Assembly (NCBI GenBank): GCA_003389325.1
Contig: QQVE01000062.1
Coordinates: 1 to 64,000 of the forward strand
Direction: 5' to 3'
DNA from: Planctomycetota bacterium
GTDB taxonomy: Bacteria > Planctomycetota > Planctomycetia > Pirellulales > PALSA-1355
Length of the DNA: 64,000 bases
The notes beneath the pieces were generated by a model, which searched no databases, was not told the DNA's origin, and was given only the letters and a program-made list of their open reading frames with translations. Position 1 is the first letter of the stretch. Every line of letters begins with the position of its first letter. The position numbers were made by a program, and so were the translations under genes. Positions 41,701 through 50,197 of this stretch are shown here, piece by piece.

Positions 41701-43956
41701 CTAGGACCCTTGGTTCTCACTCACCTTGACGTTGTCGATATACAACTCGGAGACCTGGGCGTTGCCGAACAGTCCGGGACTTCCCACGACGTTGGGCACC
41801 TCGTCCACGGCCTCGATCGTCCACTGCTCGGGCTCGTCCTCGCCCCGCTTCCAGACCTTGCCTTTGAGCACGGCTCTACCGTCTTCGACGCCCGCGCTGA
41901 ACTTCATCGTGTACCAGGTATCGGCTTCCCACTCGAAGGGAACCTCTTTCTTGAACCGCGTCTCGACCTGCGAGGTCCAGGAGCGGATTTGAATCTTCTG
42001 GTGCTGCCCCATCAGGGCCATGGTGTAGCGCTGCGCGATCAATCCGATGTCGGGCAGCTTGTCGGTCTCGCGGCCGTCGCTGGAGCGCAGCGAGCCGAGC
42101 ACGTCGGCCTGAACGGTGTAGTCGTGCTCGCCGTCGTGGCCCAGAATCGCCTGGCTCCGCTGTCCCTTGGGAATCGTGGTCAGCTTGACCATGACGTTGC
42201 GGCCGTCGACCTCGCGGATCACGTGTCGATAGCGGGCCCCGATCCAGGGGACGGGGATCTCGCCGCCGGCGAACTCGAAGTCCCAGGGAAAGTCGGGCAC
42301 GATTCGCACGCGGGCCTTGCCCTCGAGGTCGCCCACCTTCGCCACGACCGTGGCCGCCTCGTGCTTGCCACCCGAGGGAGCCTGGTAGCGGCCGTCGCCG
42401 TCGATTTCGCCGGGGCCACTCACCGAAAACTCAGCCTCGCCGTCACGCAGGAACTGCCCGCGGGCGTTGAACAACCGCACGCGGTACTGCTGGTCCTGGC
42501 CCGGCTTGATCAGGGCTTCGGCCGGCACGAGTTGCACGGTAGCCACCGCATCGTCGGCACTGGGCGGTTCCACTTTCGGAGGCTCGGGGATCGGCGTGGC
42601 TTGAGGCTCGACGCCGGGCTTGCCCAGGCAATAAATCTGCGACGTGGTCGGCAGGTACAACTTGCCGTGCGAAATGATCGGCGAGCCGAGCACTTCGTCC
42701 TCGCGGGGCATGCGCATGCGGTCGATCATCTTCACGCCGCGCTCGTTCGGCTGCATCACGTGCCAGGCCGTCTCGGTGCAGGCATAGATCTTTCCTTCGG
42801 CCCAAATGGGGCTGCCCTTCATGCGCGTGCCGACCAGCCGCACTTCCCGTCCCACGGGCTTGCCGGTTTCCACGTCGACGATGTGCAACTTGGCCTGGTC
42901 GTCGAAGCAGTACAGCCGGCCGTCGACCAGCAGGGGCGAGCTCTTGCCCATCATGCCGGGCAACCGCCACTCCAAACCGTTCTTGGTGATGTTTCCGCTG
43001 AGCGAGCCGTCGATGCAAATGATCGAGCCCATCGTCGTGGGGTTCGAAACGTTCTCTTCCGACTGGCCCGTGTACACCCGGTCGTCCTTCACGACCGGCG
43101 AGACGTTCAGTCCCCGCAGCGAGAAATCGAACAGCCAGATAGACTGGCCGGTGCGCGGCTGCCAGGCATGGACGCCGCCGTCGCCGGAGCCGAAGACCAT
43201 CGCCTCCTGACCGCCCAGCACGCACGTCACGGGCGTGCTATAGGTGGTATCGTCGGGGAGCGGCCGGGTGCCGCTTTGCCAGATGCACTCGCCGGTCTCC
43301 TTGTCGAAAGCCAGCATGCGGTGCGTGGGCTTGGCGGTGTCGCCCCAGCCGATGATCACGCCGCCGACGATGACCAGATCGTCGAACAGGATGGGCGTGG
43401 TGAGGCGTCCGCCGTAGGTGGTCAGCAGACCGAACTGCTCGCCCAGCGAGCAGTCCCAGAGCGTTTCGCCCGACTCGCCGTCGAGGCACTTCAGGTAGCC
43501 GCACGCGCCGATGGCGTAGATCTTGCCCGTTTCGGGGTCGCCGGCGCAGCTCGCCCAGCCGATGCGCTCGGCGGGCGAATCGGTGAGATAGACGTTGTTG
43601 ACGTTCTCCCACAGCTTCTTGCCCGTGGCGGCGTCGACGCAGACCACCTTTTCGCCTTCGCGATACGTGCCCGGTTCGCTGCGGACCACCGTGTAGAGCT
43701 TGCCCCGTAGGACGATCGGCGTGGCGATGCCGCCCAACTCGGGGTTGCGCCACAGCACGTTGCCTTCGGTGCCTTTGGCGTCCGGGTCCCACTCCTCGAT
43801 GATGCCGGTCTCGCGCGAGATGCCGTTTTGTTCGGGCCCGCGCCAACTGGGCCAGTCGAGCGGATCGATCTTCGCGTCGGCGGCCAGCGTTGCGCCGGGC
43901 GCCAGTAGTGAGATGACAAGCGTGAAGACGAACCAGGCAGCGGTATGTTGTTTCAT
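41701..43956 (-). CDS. Exported PQQ-like beta-propeller protein with C-terminal jelly-roll-like domain
   Basis: A 751-residue secreted protein. Signal peptide to about 26, an N-terminal WPSWRGPEQNGISRETG typical of planctomycete PQQ-like proteins, then propeller repeats (ATPIVLRGKLYTVVRSEP, TTYSTPVTCVLGGQEAMVFG, GSPIISHGKLYLPTTSQIY). From about 590 a beta-rich region with WYTMKFSAGVEDG and SELYIDNVKVSEN resembles a concanavalin/DUF1080-type carbohydrate-binding fold. The frame is open to 44364; the ATG at 43956 starts the signal peptide. It precedes the shorter propeller gene, and the two are probably related by duplication. Confidence 0.88.
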   Translation of the reverse strand: MKQHTAAWFVFTLVISLLAPGATLAADAKIDPLDWPSWRGPEQNGISRETGIIEEWDPDAKGTEGNVLWRNPELGGIATPIVLRGKLYTVVRSEPGTYREGEKVVCVDAATGKKLWENVNNVYLTDSPAERIGWASCAGDPETGKIYAIGACGYLKCLDGESGETLWDCSLGEQFGLLTTYGGRLTTPILFDDLVIVGGVIIGWGDTAKPTHRMLAFDKETGECIWQSGTRPLPDDTTYSTPVTCVLGGQEAMVFGSGDGGVHAWQPRTGQSIWLFDFSLRGLNVSPVVKDDRVYTGQSEENVSNPTTMGSIICIDGSLSGNITKNGLEWRLPGMMGKSSPLLVDGRLYCFDDQAKLHIVDVETGKPVGREVRLVGTRMKGSPIWAEGKIYACTETAWHVMQPNERGVKMIDRMRMPREDEVLGSPIISHGKLYLPTTSQIYCLGKPGVEPQATPIPEPPKVEPPSADDAVATVQLVPAEALIKPGQDQQYRVRLFNARGQFLRDGEAEFSVSGPGEIDGDGRYQAPSGGKHEAATVVAKVGDLEGKARVRIVPDFPWDFEFAGGEIPVPWIGARYRHVIREVDGRNVMVKLTTIPKGQRSQAILGHDGEHDYTVQADVLGSLRSSDGRETDKLPDIGLIAQRYTMALMGQHQKIQIRSWTSQVETRFKKEVPFEWEADTWYTMKFSAGVEDGRAVLKGKVWKRGEDEPEQWTIEAVDEVPNVVGSPGLFGNAQVSELYIDNVKVSENQGS

Positions 43957-44198
43957 GGAGAACTCGAAAGTGGAACGCCTGGGCAAGGAGTGACGGTGGG
44001 AACGGTCAGGAGCAGACACTAGATCTAGGATACGGCGCCCGCTGGTGCCCGGCAAGCAGCGGGCGCTGGCCGGCGCAGCGTGGGATTGCCCGAATTTGCC
44101 GCGGGGGGAAAGTCGTTGGTTTGCCGTGGCGAGCGGCACGGCAATTGCCCCCGATTCGGGGCTCGCCGGGCAGCACCTGGTGGCTCCCGGCGCGGACG

Positions 44199-44573
44199 CT
44201 AGTCGAACCATTCGTCGGCCGGGTCGAACTTGGGATACACGATCACGACGATCTTCATCTTCCCGATGGCCCGGTGCCGCACGCCCGGCCGAATCAGCAC
44301 GCACATGCCGGGACGGATGGGCACCTGCTGGCCGTCGAGTTCCATCTGCGCGTCCGCGCCGCACTCGAGGATGTAATACACCTCGGTGAGCCGCTTGTGG
44401 TAGTGCGCCAGCGCGTCGGTCGAGATCGCGGTCTGATGCACGGTGCCGGGATAGTCGGGCACGTCGGCAAATGCCCGGCGCGCCTCGCCGCAGGGGCAGG
44501 CCACGGGCGGCACCTGGGCGAAATCGACGATCTCGTAGCGGGCCGTTTCAGTAGGGCGGGTCGTCGAAGACAT
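44199..44573 (-). CDS. Small cupin-domain protein
   Basis: A 124-residue single-domain cupin. Motif 1-like YHKRLTEVYYILECGADAQME provides His and Glu metal ligands, and motif 2-like PIRPGMCVLIRPGVRHRAIG provides the last His. Small cupins bind a metal and a sugar or organic acid, or act as isomerases; nothing in the sequence decides which. No signal peptide. It is isolated: about 240 bases follow before the propeller gene start. Confidence 0.85.
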   Translation of the reverse strand: MSSTTRPTETARYEIVDFAQVPPVACPCGEARRAFADVPDYPGTVHQTAISTDALAHYHKRLTEVYYILECGADAQMELDGQQVPIRPGMCVLIRPGVRHRAIGKMKIVVIVYPKFDPADEWFD

Positions 44574-45170
44574 ACGGCTGGCGGGAAAGTGAAGGTTCGC
44601 GGCGGGGGGCAGCCTGGCAGGGTTGCGACCAGGGGCCGGCGCGGCACGCGCCTCCAGGTTTCCGCAACCCGCATTTCACGATACCAGATCGCGCGTGCGG
44701 CGGCCAGCGAGCGTGGTTTGGTGGCAGTGCAATCGACAAGGTTTGACTGCCTTACGCGCGTGGAAATGTCAACGCAATGGTAGTTGTAAACCGCGGACTG
44801 AAAAATACTTCTGTAACCTCAAGGGCCGTTTGCCAGCGAGCCGATACGGTAGGTGTTACCGCCGAGGATCGCGTGCCGGCAAGGCACGTACGAGGGCGCG
44901 TCAGGGCAACCGGATCGGACTTTTCGAGTCAAGGATTGGCTCGACCGGTCCTGACGCAATAAATCGTGTGAACTGCTGGTTCCGACCCCACCAAACCCCG
45001 CCTGCCACGGTCACCCCAAACTCACCCCGAAAGTGGTTCTCTCGTCCTCGGGAACTGCCTCAGGGTTTGTCGTCCTGCCCGACTGCGAAACCAATCGCAG
45101 GAGTGCTGCGACGTGCTGTGCAGACAGGGAAGCACGCTATCCGCAGTTCAAGTTAAGGAGACGTTGCTCG
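44574..45170. other. 597-base intergenic region before the Cys-rich gene
   Basis: Upstream regions of the cupin (-) and Cys-rich protein (+) genes. It holds small hairpins (CGGTA/TACCG near 44846-44860, CGTGCC/GGCACG near 44871-44887) and the long stem at 44898-44957. No ORF here has the composition of a real gene; the open frames in it are short and arginine-rich. The last bases contain AAGGAGA, the SD of the next gene. Confidence 0.5.
44898..44957 (+). repeat. Long interrupted hairpin upstream of the Cys-rich gene
   Basis: GCGTCAGG (44898-44905) pairs with CCTGACGC (44950-44957), then after a 3-base bulge ACCGG (44909-44913) pairs with CCGGT (44945-44949). Inside, GACT/AGTC (44917-44930) and TCGAG/CTCGA (44924-44944) are alternative inner hairpins sharing bases. 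It could be an RNA switch or protein site in the 5' region of the gene 214 bases downstream. Confidence 0.45.
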
Positions 45171-46028
45171 ATGAAATGGAACATGGTCTTTGGAGCGCTT
45201 GTAGTCAGCGTAGGCCTGTGCAGCCAGAGCTTCGGTTTCGAGCTCTTGGATCGCATGCTCGGCCTGAACGACTACGGCTGCAACAGCTGTTGTTCGTCTT
45301 GCGAGCCCGCCTGTGGCTGCGACAAGGGTTGCGAACCTTCGTGCTGTGCGGACCCGTGCTGTGAACCTTCGTGCTGTGCGGCACCTGCGTGCTGTGCGGC
45401 CCCGGCTTGCGACCCCGGTTGTGGTTGCCCGTCGGCTTGTGACACCGGCTGCTGCGCGGCTCCGTCGTGCTGCAACACCTGCTGCCACAAGAAGCACTGC
45501 TGCCGTGGCCTGTTCGCTGGTCTGCACGACAAGCTGATCGGCTGCTGCCACAAGAAGTGCCACAGTTGCTGTGACACGGGCTGCTGCGGCGGTTGCGCCG
45601 AGCCGGCCTGCTGTGCCGCCCCGGCTTGCGATCCCGGTTGTGGTTGCCCCACGGCCTGCGATCCTGGCTGTGGTTGCCCCACCGCCTGTGAGCCGGCCTG
45701 CGGTTGTGCCGCCCCGTGCGACACCTGCTGCCAACCCTGCTGCCGCAAGTCGTGCCACCGTCACGGCTGTGGTCTGCTGGGCATCTTCGGCTGCCACAAG
45801 AAGTGCTGCCGCTCGTCGTGCTGCGACACCGGCTGCTGTGGTGGCTGTGCTGACGGTTGTGCCGTCGGCTGTGCCGCGGGTTGCGGAATGGCCCCCATGG
45901 GCGATGCCGCTGCTCCGGCCGAAGACGCCGCTCCGATGCCGCCGGCCCCGACCGCCGATCCTTCGGCTTCGGTGCCCAGCAAGCGTCGTATCTTCAGCGC
46001 CTCGAGCAAGGTCGTTCGCCGCAACTAA
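45171..46028 (+). CDS. Secreted, extremely cysteine-rich repetitive protein
   Basis: A 285-residue protein with a signal peptide (about 1-22) and some 65 cysteines, nearly a quarter of all residues. They are arranged as CC, CxC and CxxxC in repeating units such as APACDPGCGCPTAC and DTGCCGGCA, with Ala, Pro, Gly and His between them. The last 55 residues are Ala/Pro-rich and Cys-free, ending in basic KRRIFSASSKVVRRN. Disulfide crosslinking into a wall or coat layer is the most natural reading; metal binding is the alternative. SD AAGGAGA about 10 bases upstream of the ATG fixes the start. A strong terminator follows. Confidence 0.85.
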   Translation: MKWNMVFGALVVSVGLCSQSFGFELLDRMLGLNDYGCNSCCSSCEPACGCDKGCEPSCCADPCCEPSCCAAPACCAAPACDPGCGCPSACDTGCCAAPSCCNTCCHKKHCCRGLFAGLHDKLIGCCHKKCHSCCDTGCCGGCAEPACCAAPACDPGCGCPTACDPGCGCPTACEPACGCAAPCDTCCQPCCRKSCHRHGCGLLGIFGCHKKCCRSSCCDTGCCGGCADGCAVGCAAGCGMAPMGDAAAPAEDAAPMPPAPTADPSASVPSKRRIFSASSKVVRRN

Positions 46029-46060
46029 TCACGGCACGATCTGAGACCTGAAAGTCAAAG

Positions 46061-46100
46061 CCTGCCCGGGACCCTCAAAAGTCTCGGGCAGGTTTTTTTT
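46061..46100 (+). terminator. Intrinsic terminator of the Cys-rich protein gene
   Basis: CCTGCCCG (46061-46068) pairs with CGGGCAGG (46085-46092), the stem continuing inward with one wobble pair, followed by eight T residues (46093-46100). It lies 33 bases after the stop. Confidence 0.92.
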
Positions 46101-46222
46101 GTGCGCTTCGCGCAATCCGGCGTGCCCCGGCGTACGGGGGCTGCCAAGTCGATTCGTGCGGCTCCTCCAGATCGAGAAGGAACCGACGACGAGTAACGCT
46201 ACCCAGCGCACTCGGTCCGCTA

Positions 46223-47392
46223 TCAGTTCTTCTGCGACTTCGCCGCCAGCAACCCTGCGGCGAAGCTCACCAAATCGCCGCGCTCGCGGCAGACCTCCAT
46301 CATGCGGCGGTAGTCGCCGGCCAGGCGCGAGAGCTCGAGCATTGTAGGGGCAAAGCCGCTGGTGCGGGTGCCGGGGGGCAGGAGCTCGATCGAGGCGGCA
46401 ATCGCCTCGTCGTAGCGCTTCAATCGTGCCAACAGCGTCACGAACACTTCTGCCGGGCCCGAGCCGTACTCGTGCAGGTTGACCTCTCGGGCTCGCTTTT
46501 CGAAGTAGGCCAGCGCCTCGTCGACCTGCCGGCCGAGTTGGGCCGCGAAAAACAGGCCGTGCGATGGATAGACGTCCACGAACGGCTCTTCGCCGGCGAA
46601 TTGAAACTGCGAGGAGAGCCGCCGGCCGTACTCGGTCAGGTCGAGCGCCAGAGCGATCAACTCCGCATCTTCCAGCAGCCGGGCAAACCGCACGGTGGCC
46701 GCCAGGTGCGTGGTGTCGGTGTGGTAGTTGTTCTCGGCGAACAGCCAGTCGCGGTCGGCCACCTGCTCCCGCAGTGTTTGCTCCTGCGGCGGGTTACCTT
46801 CCTGCCGGGCGATGTCGGCCTTGACGTTGGCCATCAGCTCGGCGTGCAGGTGCCGCAGCAACATCGCCGCGCAGACCTGCTGTTCGGCCTTGGGCCGTGC
46901 GAGCACCGCGCCTTCGAAGGTGGTGATGGCGTTGCAGGTGCCGTAGTGCGACAGCACCAGCTCGTAGCCCAGCGCCGGCGACACGCCCTCGTGCAGCCCG
47001 ATTTCGATCAGGTCCTGCAGGTTTTCCTCGTTGGCTTCGATCTTCTGAAGCGCGCCGGCCACCAGCTTTTTGTCGCCCACGGGCCGCAGGTACATCCAGG
47101 CTTCGCGCAGCTTGCCCTCGTCGAGCAGCAGGCTGCCCACTTCGCGGCAACTGGCCAGGTACGCTTCCTCGAGTTGCGACCGCAGCGGCTCGTCCAGATC
47201 GTCGATCGGCGTGGAGAGCGTCACCGGCAGCCCCAGCTTGTGCCGCGAGCGCATCAGCAGCACGTCGAACAGCTCGTGCAGCTTCTTTTCTTGCTTCAGC
47301 TCGGCCGACAGATCGTCGAACACCGCCTCGGCACCGTCGCTGGCCAGGCGTTTTTCGAGATTGTCAAACGTCGCGCTTGGAGAGGAAGACAT
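46223..47392 (-). CDS. Conserved-type helical hypothetical protein
   Basis: A 389-residue protein, mostly helical, without signal peptide or membrane segment. It has a repetitive helix-turn-helix look (KKLHELFDVLLMRSRHKLG, EAYLASCREVGSLLLDEGK, REAWMYLRPVGDKKLVAGAL) like TPR-related or solenoid folds, with acidic Glu/Leu content throughout. No catalytic motif is recognised. The frame is open to 47428, but the ATG at 47392 is used because the longer start adds an unlikely Arg/Pro segment. Divergent from the quinone-oxidoreductase-like gene across 332 bases that hold a palindromic repeat. Confidence 0.7.
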   Translation of the reverse strand: MSSSPSATFDNLEKRLASDGAEAVFDDLSAELKQEKKLHELFDVLLMRSRHKLGLPVTLSTPIDDLDEPLRSQLEEAYLASCREVGSLLLDEGKLREAWMYLRPVGDKKLVAGALQKIEANEENLQDLIEIGLHEGVSPALGYELVLSHYGTCNAITTFEGAVLARPKAEQQVCAAMLLRHLHAELMANVKADIARQEGNPPQEQTLREQVADRDWLFAENNYHTDTTHLAATVRFARLLEDAELIALALDLTEYGRRLSSQFQFAGEEPFVDVYPSHGLFFAAQLGRQVDEALAYFEKRAREVNLHEYGSGPAEVFVTLLARLKRYDEAIAASIELLPPGTRTSGFAPTMLELSRLAGDYRRMMEVCRERGDLVSFAAGLLAAKSQKN

Positions 47393-47502
47393 GTTCACCG
47401 TGGGGGCAGGAGGGTTGCGGCGGGCCACTTCCCAATCCTACCCCGAAGCGCCCCGCGGTGAAACCGCCCGCAGAAGCCCTTCGCGATCCAGGGCTTTCCT
47501 GC

Positions 47503-47583
47503 GACACGCGCCCGAAGCGCGAGCGAGGCCCGTCGGTCACGGCGCTTGACGGAAGACCCTCGCTCGCGCTTCGGGCTGGTATC
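47503..47583. repeat. Palindromic intergenic repeat, copy 1
   Basis: Two arms of about 29 bases (47503-47531 and 47555-47583) with an 18-bp perfect core, CCCGAAGCGCGAGCGAGG (47511-47528) and its complement (47558-47575), and a 23-base centre. The same arms recur at 51374-51458 and 57259-57344. It sits in the 332-base divergent gap between the helical hypothetical and the quinone-oxidoreductase-like gene; nothing else is seen in the gap. REP/MITE-like. Confidence 0.85.
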
Positions 47584-47724
47584 GGCTGCGAACCGACTCC
47601 GTCCGTCACTGACCACGAACCACTGACCACTGACCACTACCTCCCCCTTGTTGCGAAACGCGGCCGCGAGCGTTCAAATAGGCGCTTCCCATCATCGCCC
47701 ACTCACGTGCCAGGAAAGTCATCC

Positions 47725-48732
47725 ATGAAAGCCTATGAGATCCAAGCCTTCGGCTTTGAAAACATCAAGCTCGTCGATCATCCCCAGCCCAAGCCGGGTC
47801 CCGGCGAAGTGCTGCTCAAGATGCGGACCTGGTCGCTCAACTTTCGCGACCTGATGATGGCCCAGGGCCAATACAACCCCAAGCTGAAGATGCCCGTCGT
47901 GCCGCTCTCCGACGGCGTGGGCGAGGTGGTGGAGCTCGGCCCGGGCGTGTCGAGCGTCGCCCAGGGAGATCGTGTGGCTGGTTGTTTCATGCCTGGGTGG
48001 ACGAGTGGTGAGATCACCGAGGCCAAGGCCCGCAGCGCTCTGGGCGGCGGCGGAGCCGGTATGCTGAGCGAATACGTCGTCATCAACGCAGAAGGCGTGG
48101 TGCACGTGCCGGAACATCTCAGCGACGAGCAGGCTGCCACCCTGCCCTGCGCGGCGGTCACGGCCTGGCACGCGCTGGTGCCCGAGGGGCACGTCAAGAG
48201 CGGCGACACGGTGCTCGTGCAGGGCACCGGCGGCGTGTCGATGTTCGCGCTGCAATTCGCCGTGATGCACGGGGCCCGGGTGATCGCCACCAGCAGCAAG
48301 GACGAAAAGCTGCAAAAGGCGCTGAAGCTCGGCGCCAGCGAGGGCATCAACTACAGTGAGACGCCTGACTGGAACAAGCGCGTGCTGGAGCTCACCGGCG
48401 GCCGCGGCGTTGACTTTATCGTCGAAGTCGGCGGCGCCGGCACGCTGCCCTTGTCGATGAAGTGCATCAAGCCCGGCGGACAGATCAGCCTGATCGGCGT
48501 GCTCACCGGGGGCGGCGGTCAGATCAACCCGCTGCCGATCCTGATGAAGAACATCCGCGTGCAGGGCATCTTCGTCGGCTCGCGCGAAATGTTCGAGGCC
48601 ATGAACCGCGCCATCGCGCTGCACAAGCTCGAGCCGATCGTCGACCGCGTGTTCCCGTTTGCCGAAGCGGCCGAGGCCTACGGGTATATGGCCAGCGGCG
48701 CGCACTTCGGCAAGGTGGCGATCAAGATGTAA
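47725..48732 (+). CDS. Zinc-independent medium-chain dehydrogenase/quinone oxidoreductase family protein
   Basis: A 335-residue MDR-family enzyme of the quinone oxidoreductase/zinc-independent alcohol dehydrogenase type. N-terminal GroES-like domain with the substrate loop NFRDLMMAQGQYNPK, and a Rossmann domain with VLVQGTGGVSMFALQFA and VIATSSKDEKLQKALKLGA. The structural zinc cysteine cluster is absent, supporting the zinc-independent group. It reduces quinones, enones or similar with NAD(P)H. The ATG at 47725 starts MKAYEIQ; the open frame upstream reads through the palindromic repeat and is not coding. Confidence 0.9.
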   Translation: MKAYEIQAFGFENIKLVDHPQPKPGPGEVLLKMRTWSLNFRDLMMAQGQYNPKLKMPVVPLSDGVGEVVELGPGVSSVAQGDRVAGCFMPGWTSGEITEAKARSALGGGGAGMLSEYVVINAEGVVHVPEHLSDEQAATLPCAAVTAWHALVPEGHVKSGDTVLVQGTGGVSMFALQFAVMHGARVIATSSKDEKLQKALKLGASEGINYSETPDWNKRVLELTGGRGVDFIVEVGGAGTLPLSMKCIKPGGQISLIGVLTGGGGQINPLPILMKNIRVQGIFVGSREMFEAMNRAIALHKLEPIVDRVFPFAEAAEAYGYMASGAHFGKVAIKM

Positions 48733-48747
48733 GGGCGCCGCGGCCGT

Positions 48748-50073
48748 CTACAGCACGTAGCCGTCGGAGTATTCCGGCTTGACTACGACTTCCACTTCGG
48801 GGGCGTTGGTCGGCTTGAGGTTCTGGGCGTCCCACTCGATCTTCTTGCCGGGCGTTTCCGATTCCGGAGCGGCCCACACGGCCAGGTTGCCGAGCAGAAT
48901 CGTCTCGGTAAGCGGTCCGGCATAGTCAGGGAAGTTCGACGTGGCCTGCGGTCCGCCCTTGATGGCGTTGGCAAACTCGGTGAAGTGGTACACAGGCCGA
49001 TCGATCTCCACTTCGACGTTTTCAGCCCCGCCCAGCAGAGTGTAGCCCCACTCGGCGTAGTCGCCCTTGGCAAACAGCTTGCCTTTGTCGCCGATCAGCA
49101 AGGCGCCGGTCTTGCTCACCGGCTCGTTGTCGAACAATTCGGCATCGGGCTTCTGCCCGCCGTCGTACCAGGTCATGGCCACGGCGGGCCGCTGGTCGTT
49201 GGCCGGGAACTCGAACTTGATGATCGACCACTTGGGGTAGCTGTCGCGATTGTGGCCCGACGTGGTGGCCTGCACGCTCGTAGGATCGCGCAGGTCGAGC
49301 GCCATGAACGGCATGTTCACCGTGTGGCAGGCCATGTCGCCCAGAGCACCCGAGCCAAAGTCCCACCAGCCACGCCACGAGTGCGGGTGATAGCCGGGAG
49401 CGTAAGGCCGCTCGGGCGCCGTGCCCAGCCATAGGTCCCAGTGCAGATTCGGCGGGACTTTTCCTTCCGCCGGGCGCGGGCAACCGCAGGCCCAGTGCGG
49501 GCGATTGGTCCACACGTGCACTTCGCGCACGTTGCCGATCACGCCCGCGTGCAGCGCCTTGGCCGTGCGCCGCAGCGGCGGAAAGCTGGTGCCCTGGTTG
49601 CCCATCTGCGTGGCCACCTTCGCCTCGCGGGCGATCTCGCCCAGTTGGCGGGCTTCCCAGATCGTGCGTGTCAGCGGCTTTTGCGTGTAGCAGGCAATGC
49701 CCATCCGCAGCGCCTGGGCCGTGGCCGCGGCGTGCATGTGGTCGGGAATGCTGACGGTGACGCCGTCGACGTTCTTGCCCACTTCGTCGAGCATCTTGCG
49801 AAAGTCGGAATAGCGAGCTGCCTTGGGAAAGCTCTTGTCGCCAGCCTTGGCAAGCGTGTTATCGTCGACGTCGCAGATGGCCACCACGTCGCCGTGCCGC
49901 AACGCGTCGGCACTGTCGCTGCGTCCCTTGCCTCCCACGCCGATGCAGGCAAAGCGGAGCTGCTCGTTGGCGCTCTTGCTCGCCGGCGCCGCGGACGCGT
50001 CGGCCACGAACACGCCGACGCCGGTCAGGGCCGTGGCTTGCAGAAATCGACGACGATCGGTCAGGTACGACAT
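48748..50073 (-). CDS. Exported Gfo/Idh/MocA family oxidoreductase
   Basis: A 441-residue protein with a Tat-type leader (DRRRFLQATALTGVGVFVA) and the two-domain Gfo/Idh/MocA fold. NAD-binding ACIGVGGKGRS near 42, then IPDHMHAAATAQALRMG and TQKPLTRTIWEARQL, where the usual EKP motif is QKP. The C-terminal domain holds PHSWRGWWDFGSGALGDMACH. Glucose-fructose oxidoreductase and inositol dehydrogenase belong here; Tat export with bound cofactor is common in planctomycetes. The loss of Glu in EKP may change chemistry. Stops 15 bases from the convergent MDR gene. Confidence 0.93.
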   Translation of the reverse strand: MSYLTDRRRFLQATALTGVGVFVADASAAPASKSANEQLRFACIGVGGKGRSDSADALRHGDVVAICDVDDNTLAKAGDKSFPKAARYSDFRKMLDEVGKNVDGVTVSIPDHMHAAATAQALRMGIACYTQKPLTRTIWEARQLGEIAREAKVATQMGNQGTSFPPLRRTAKALHAGVIGNVREVHVWTNRPHWACGCPRPAEGKVPPNLHWDLWLGTAPERPYAPGYHPHSWRGWWDFGSGALGDMACHTVNMPFMALDLRDPTSVQATTSGHNRDSYPKWSIIKFEFPANDQRPAVAMTWYDGGQKPDAELFDNEPVSKTGALLIGDKGKLFAKGDYAEWGYTLLGGAENVEVEIDRPVYHFTEFANAIKGGPQATSNFPDYAGPLTETILLGNLAVWAAPESETPGKKIEWDAQNLKPTNAPEVEVVVKPEYSDGYVL

Positions 50074-50197
50074 TGCTTTGAACTCCTCAAAGTACGGGGG
50101 CCGGCCGGATGGATTCCCTCCATTTCTACCAGCAACGCCGGCGCGACACCATCGAAAACCGTATCGCGTAGATCGCGTCGGCGAAGCCGTGCGGGCG

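Noticed and set aside
41428..43710. Long + strand reading frame opposite the second propeller gene
   Set aside because: His/Asp/Arg-rich shadow of a gene with strong signal peptide and repeat motifs.
44574..45170. tRNA or rRNA gene, or an insertion-sequence remnant, in the largest gaps
   Set aside because: No T-loop-type GTTCGANTC with a matching acceptor stem, no terminal inverted repeats with a transposase frame and no rRNA-like segment was found in this gap or in 29024-29683.
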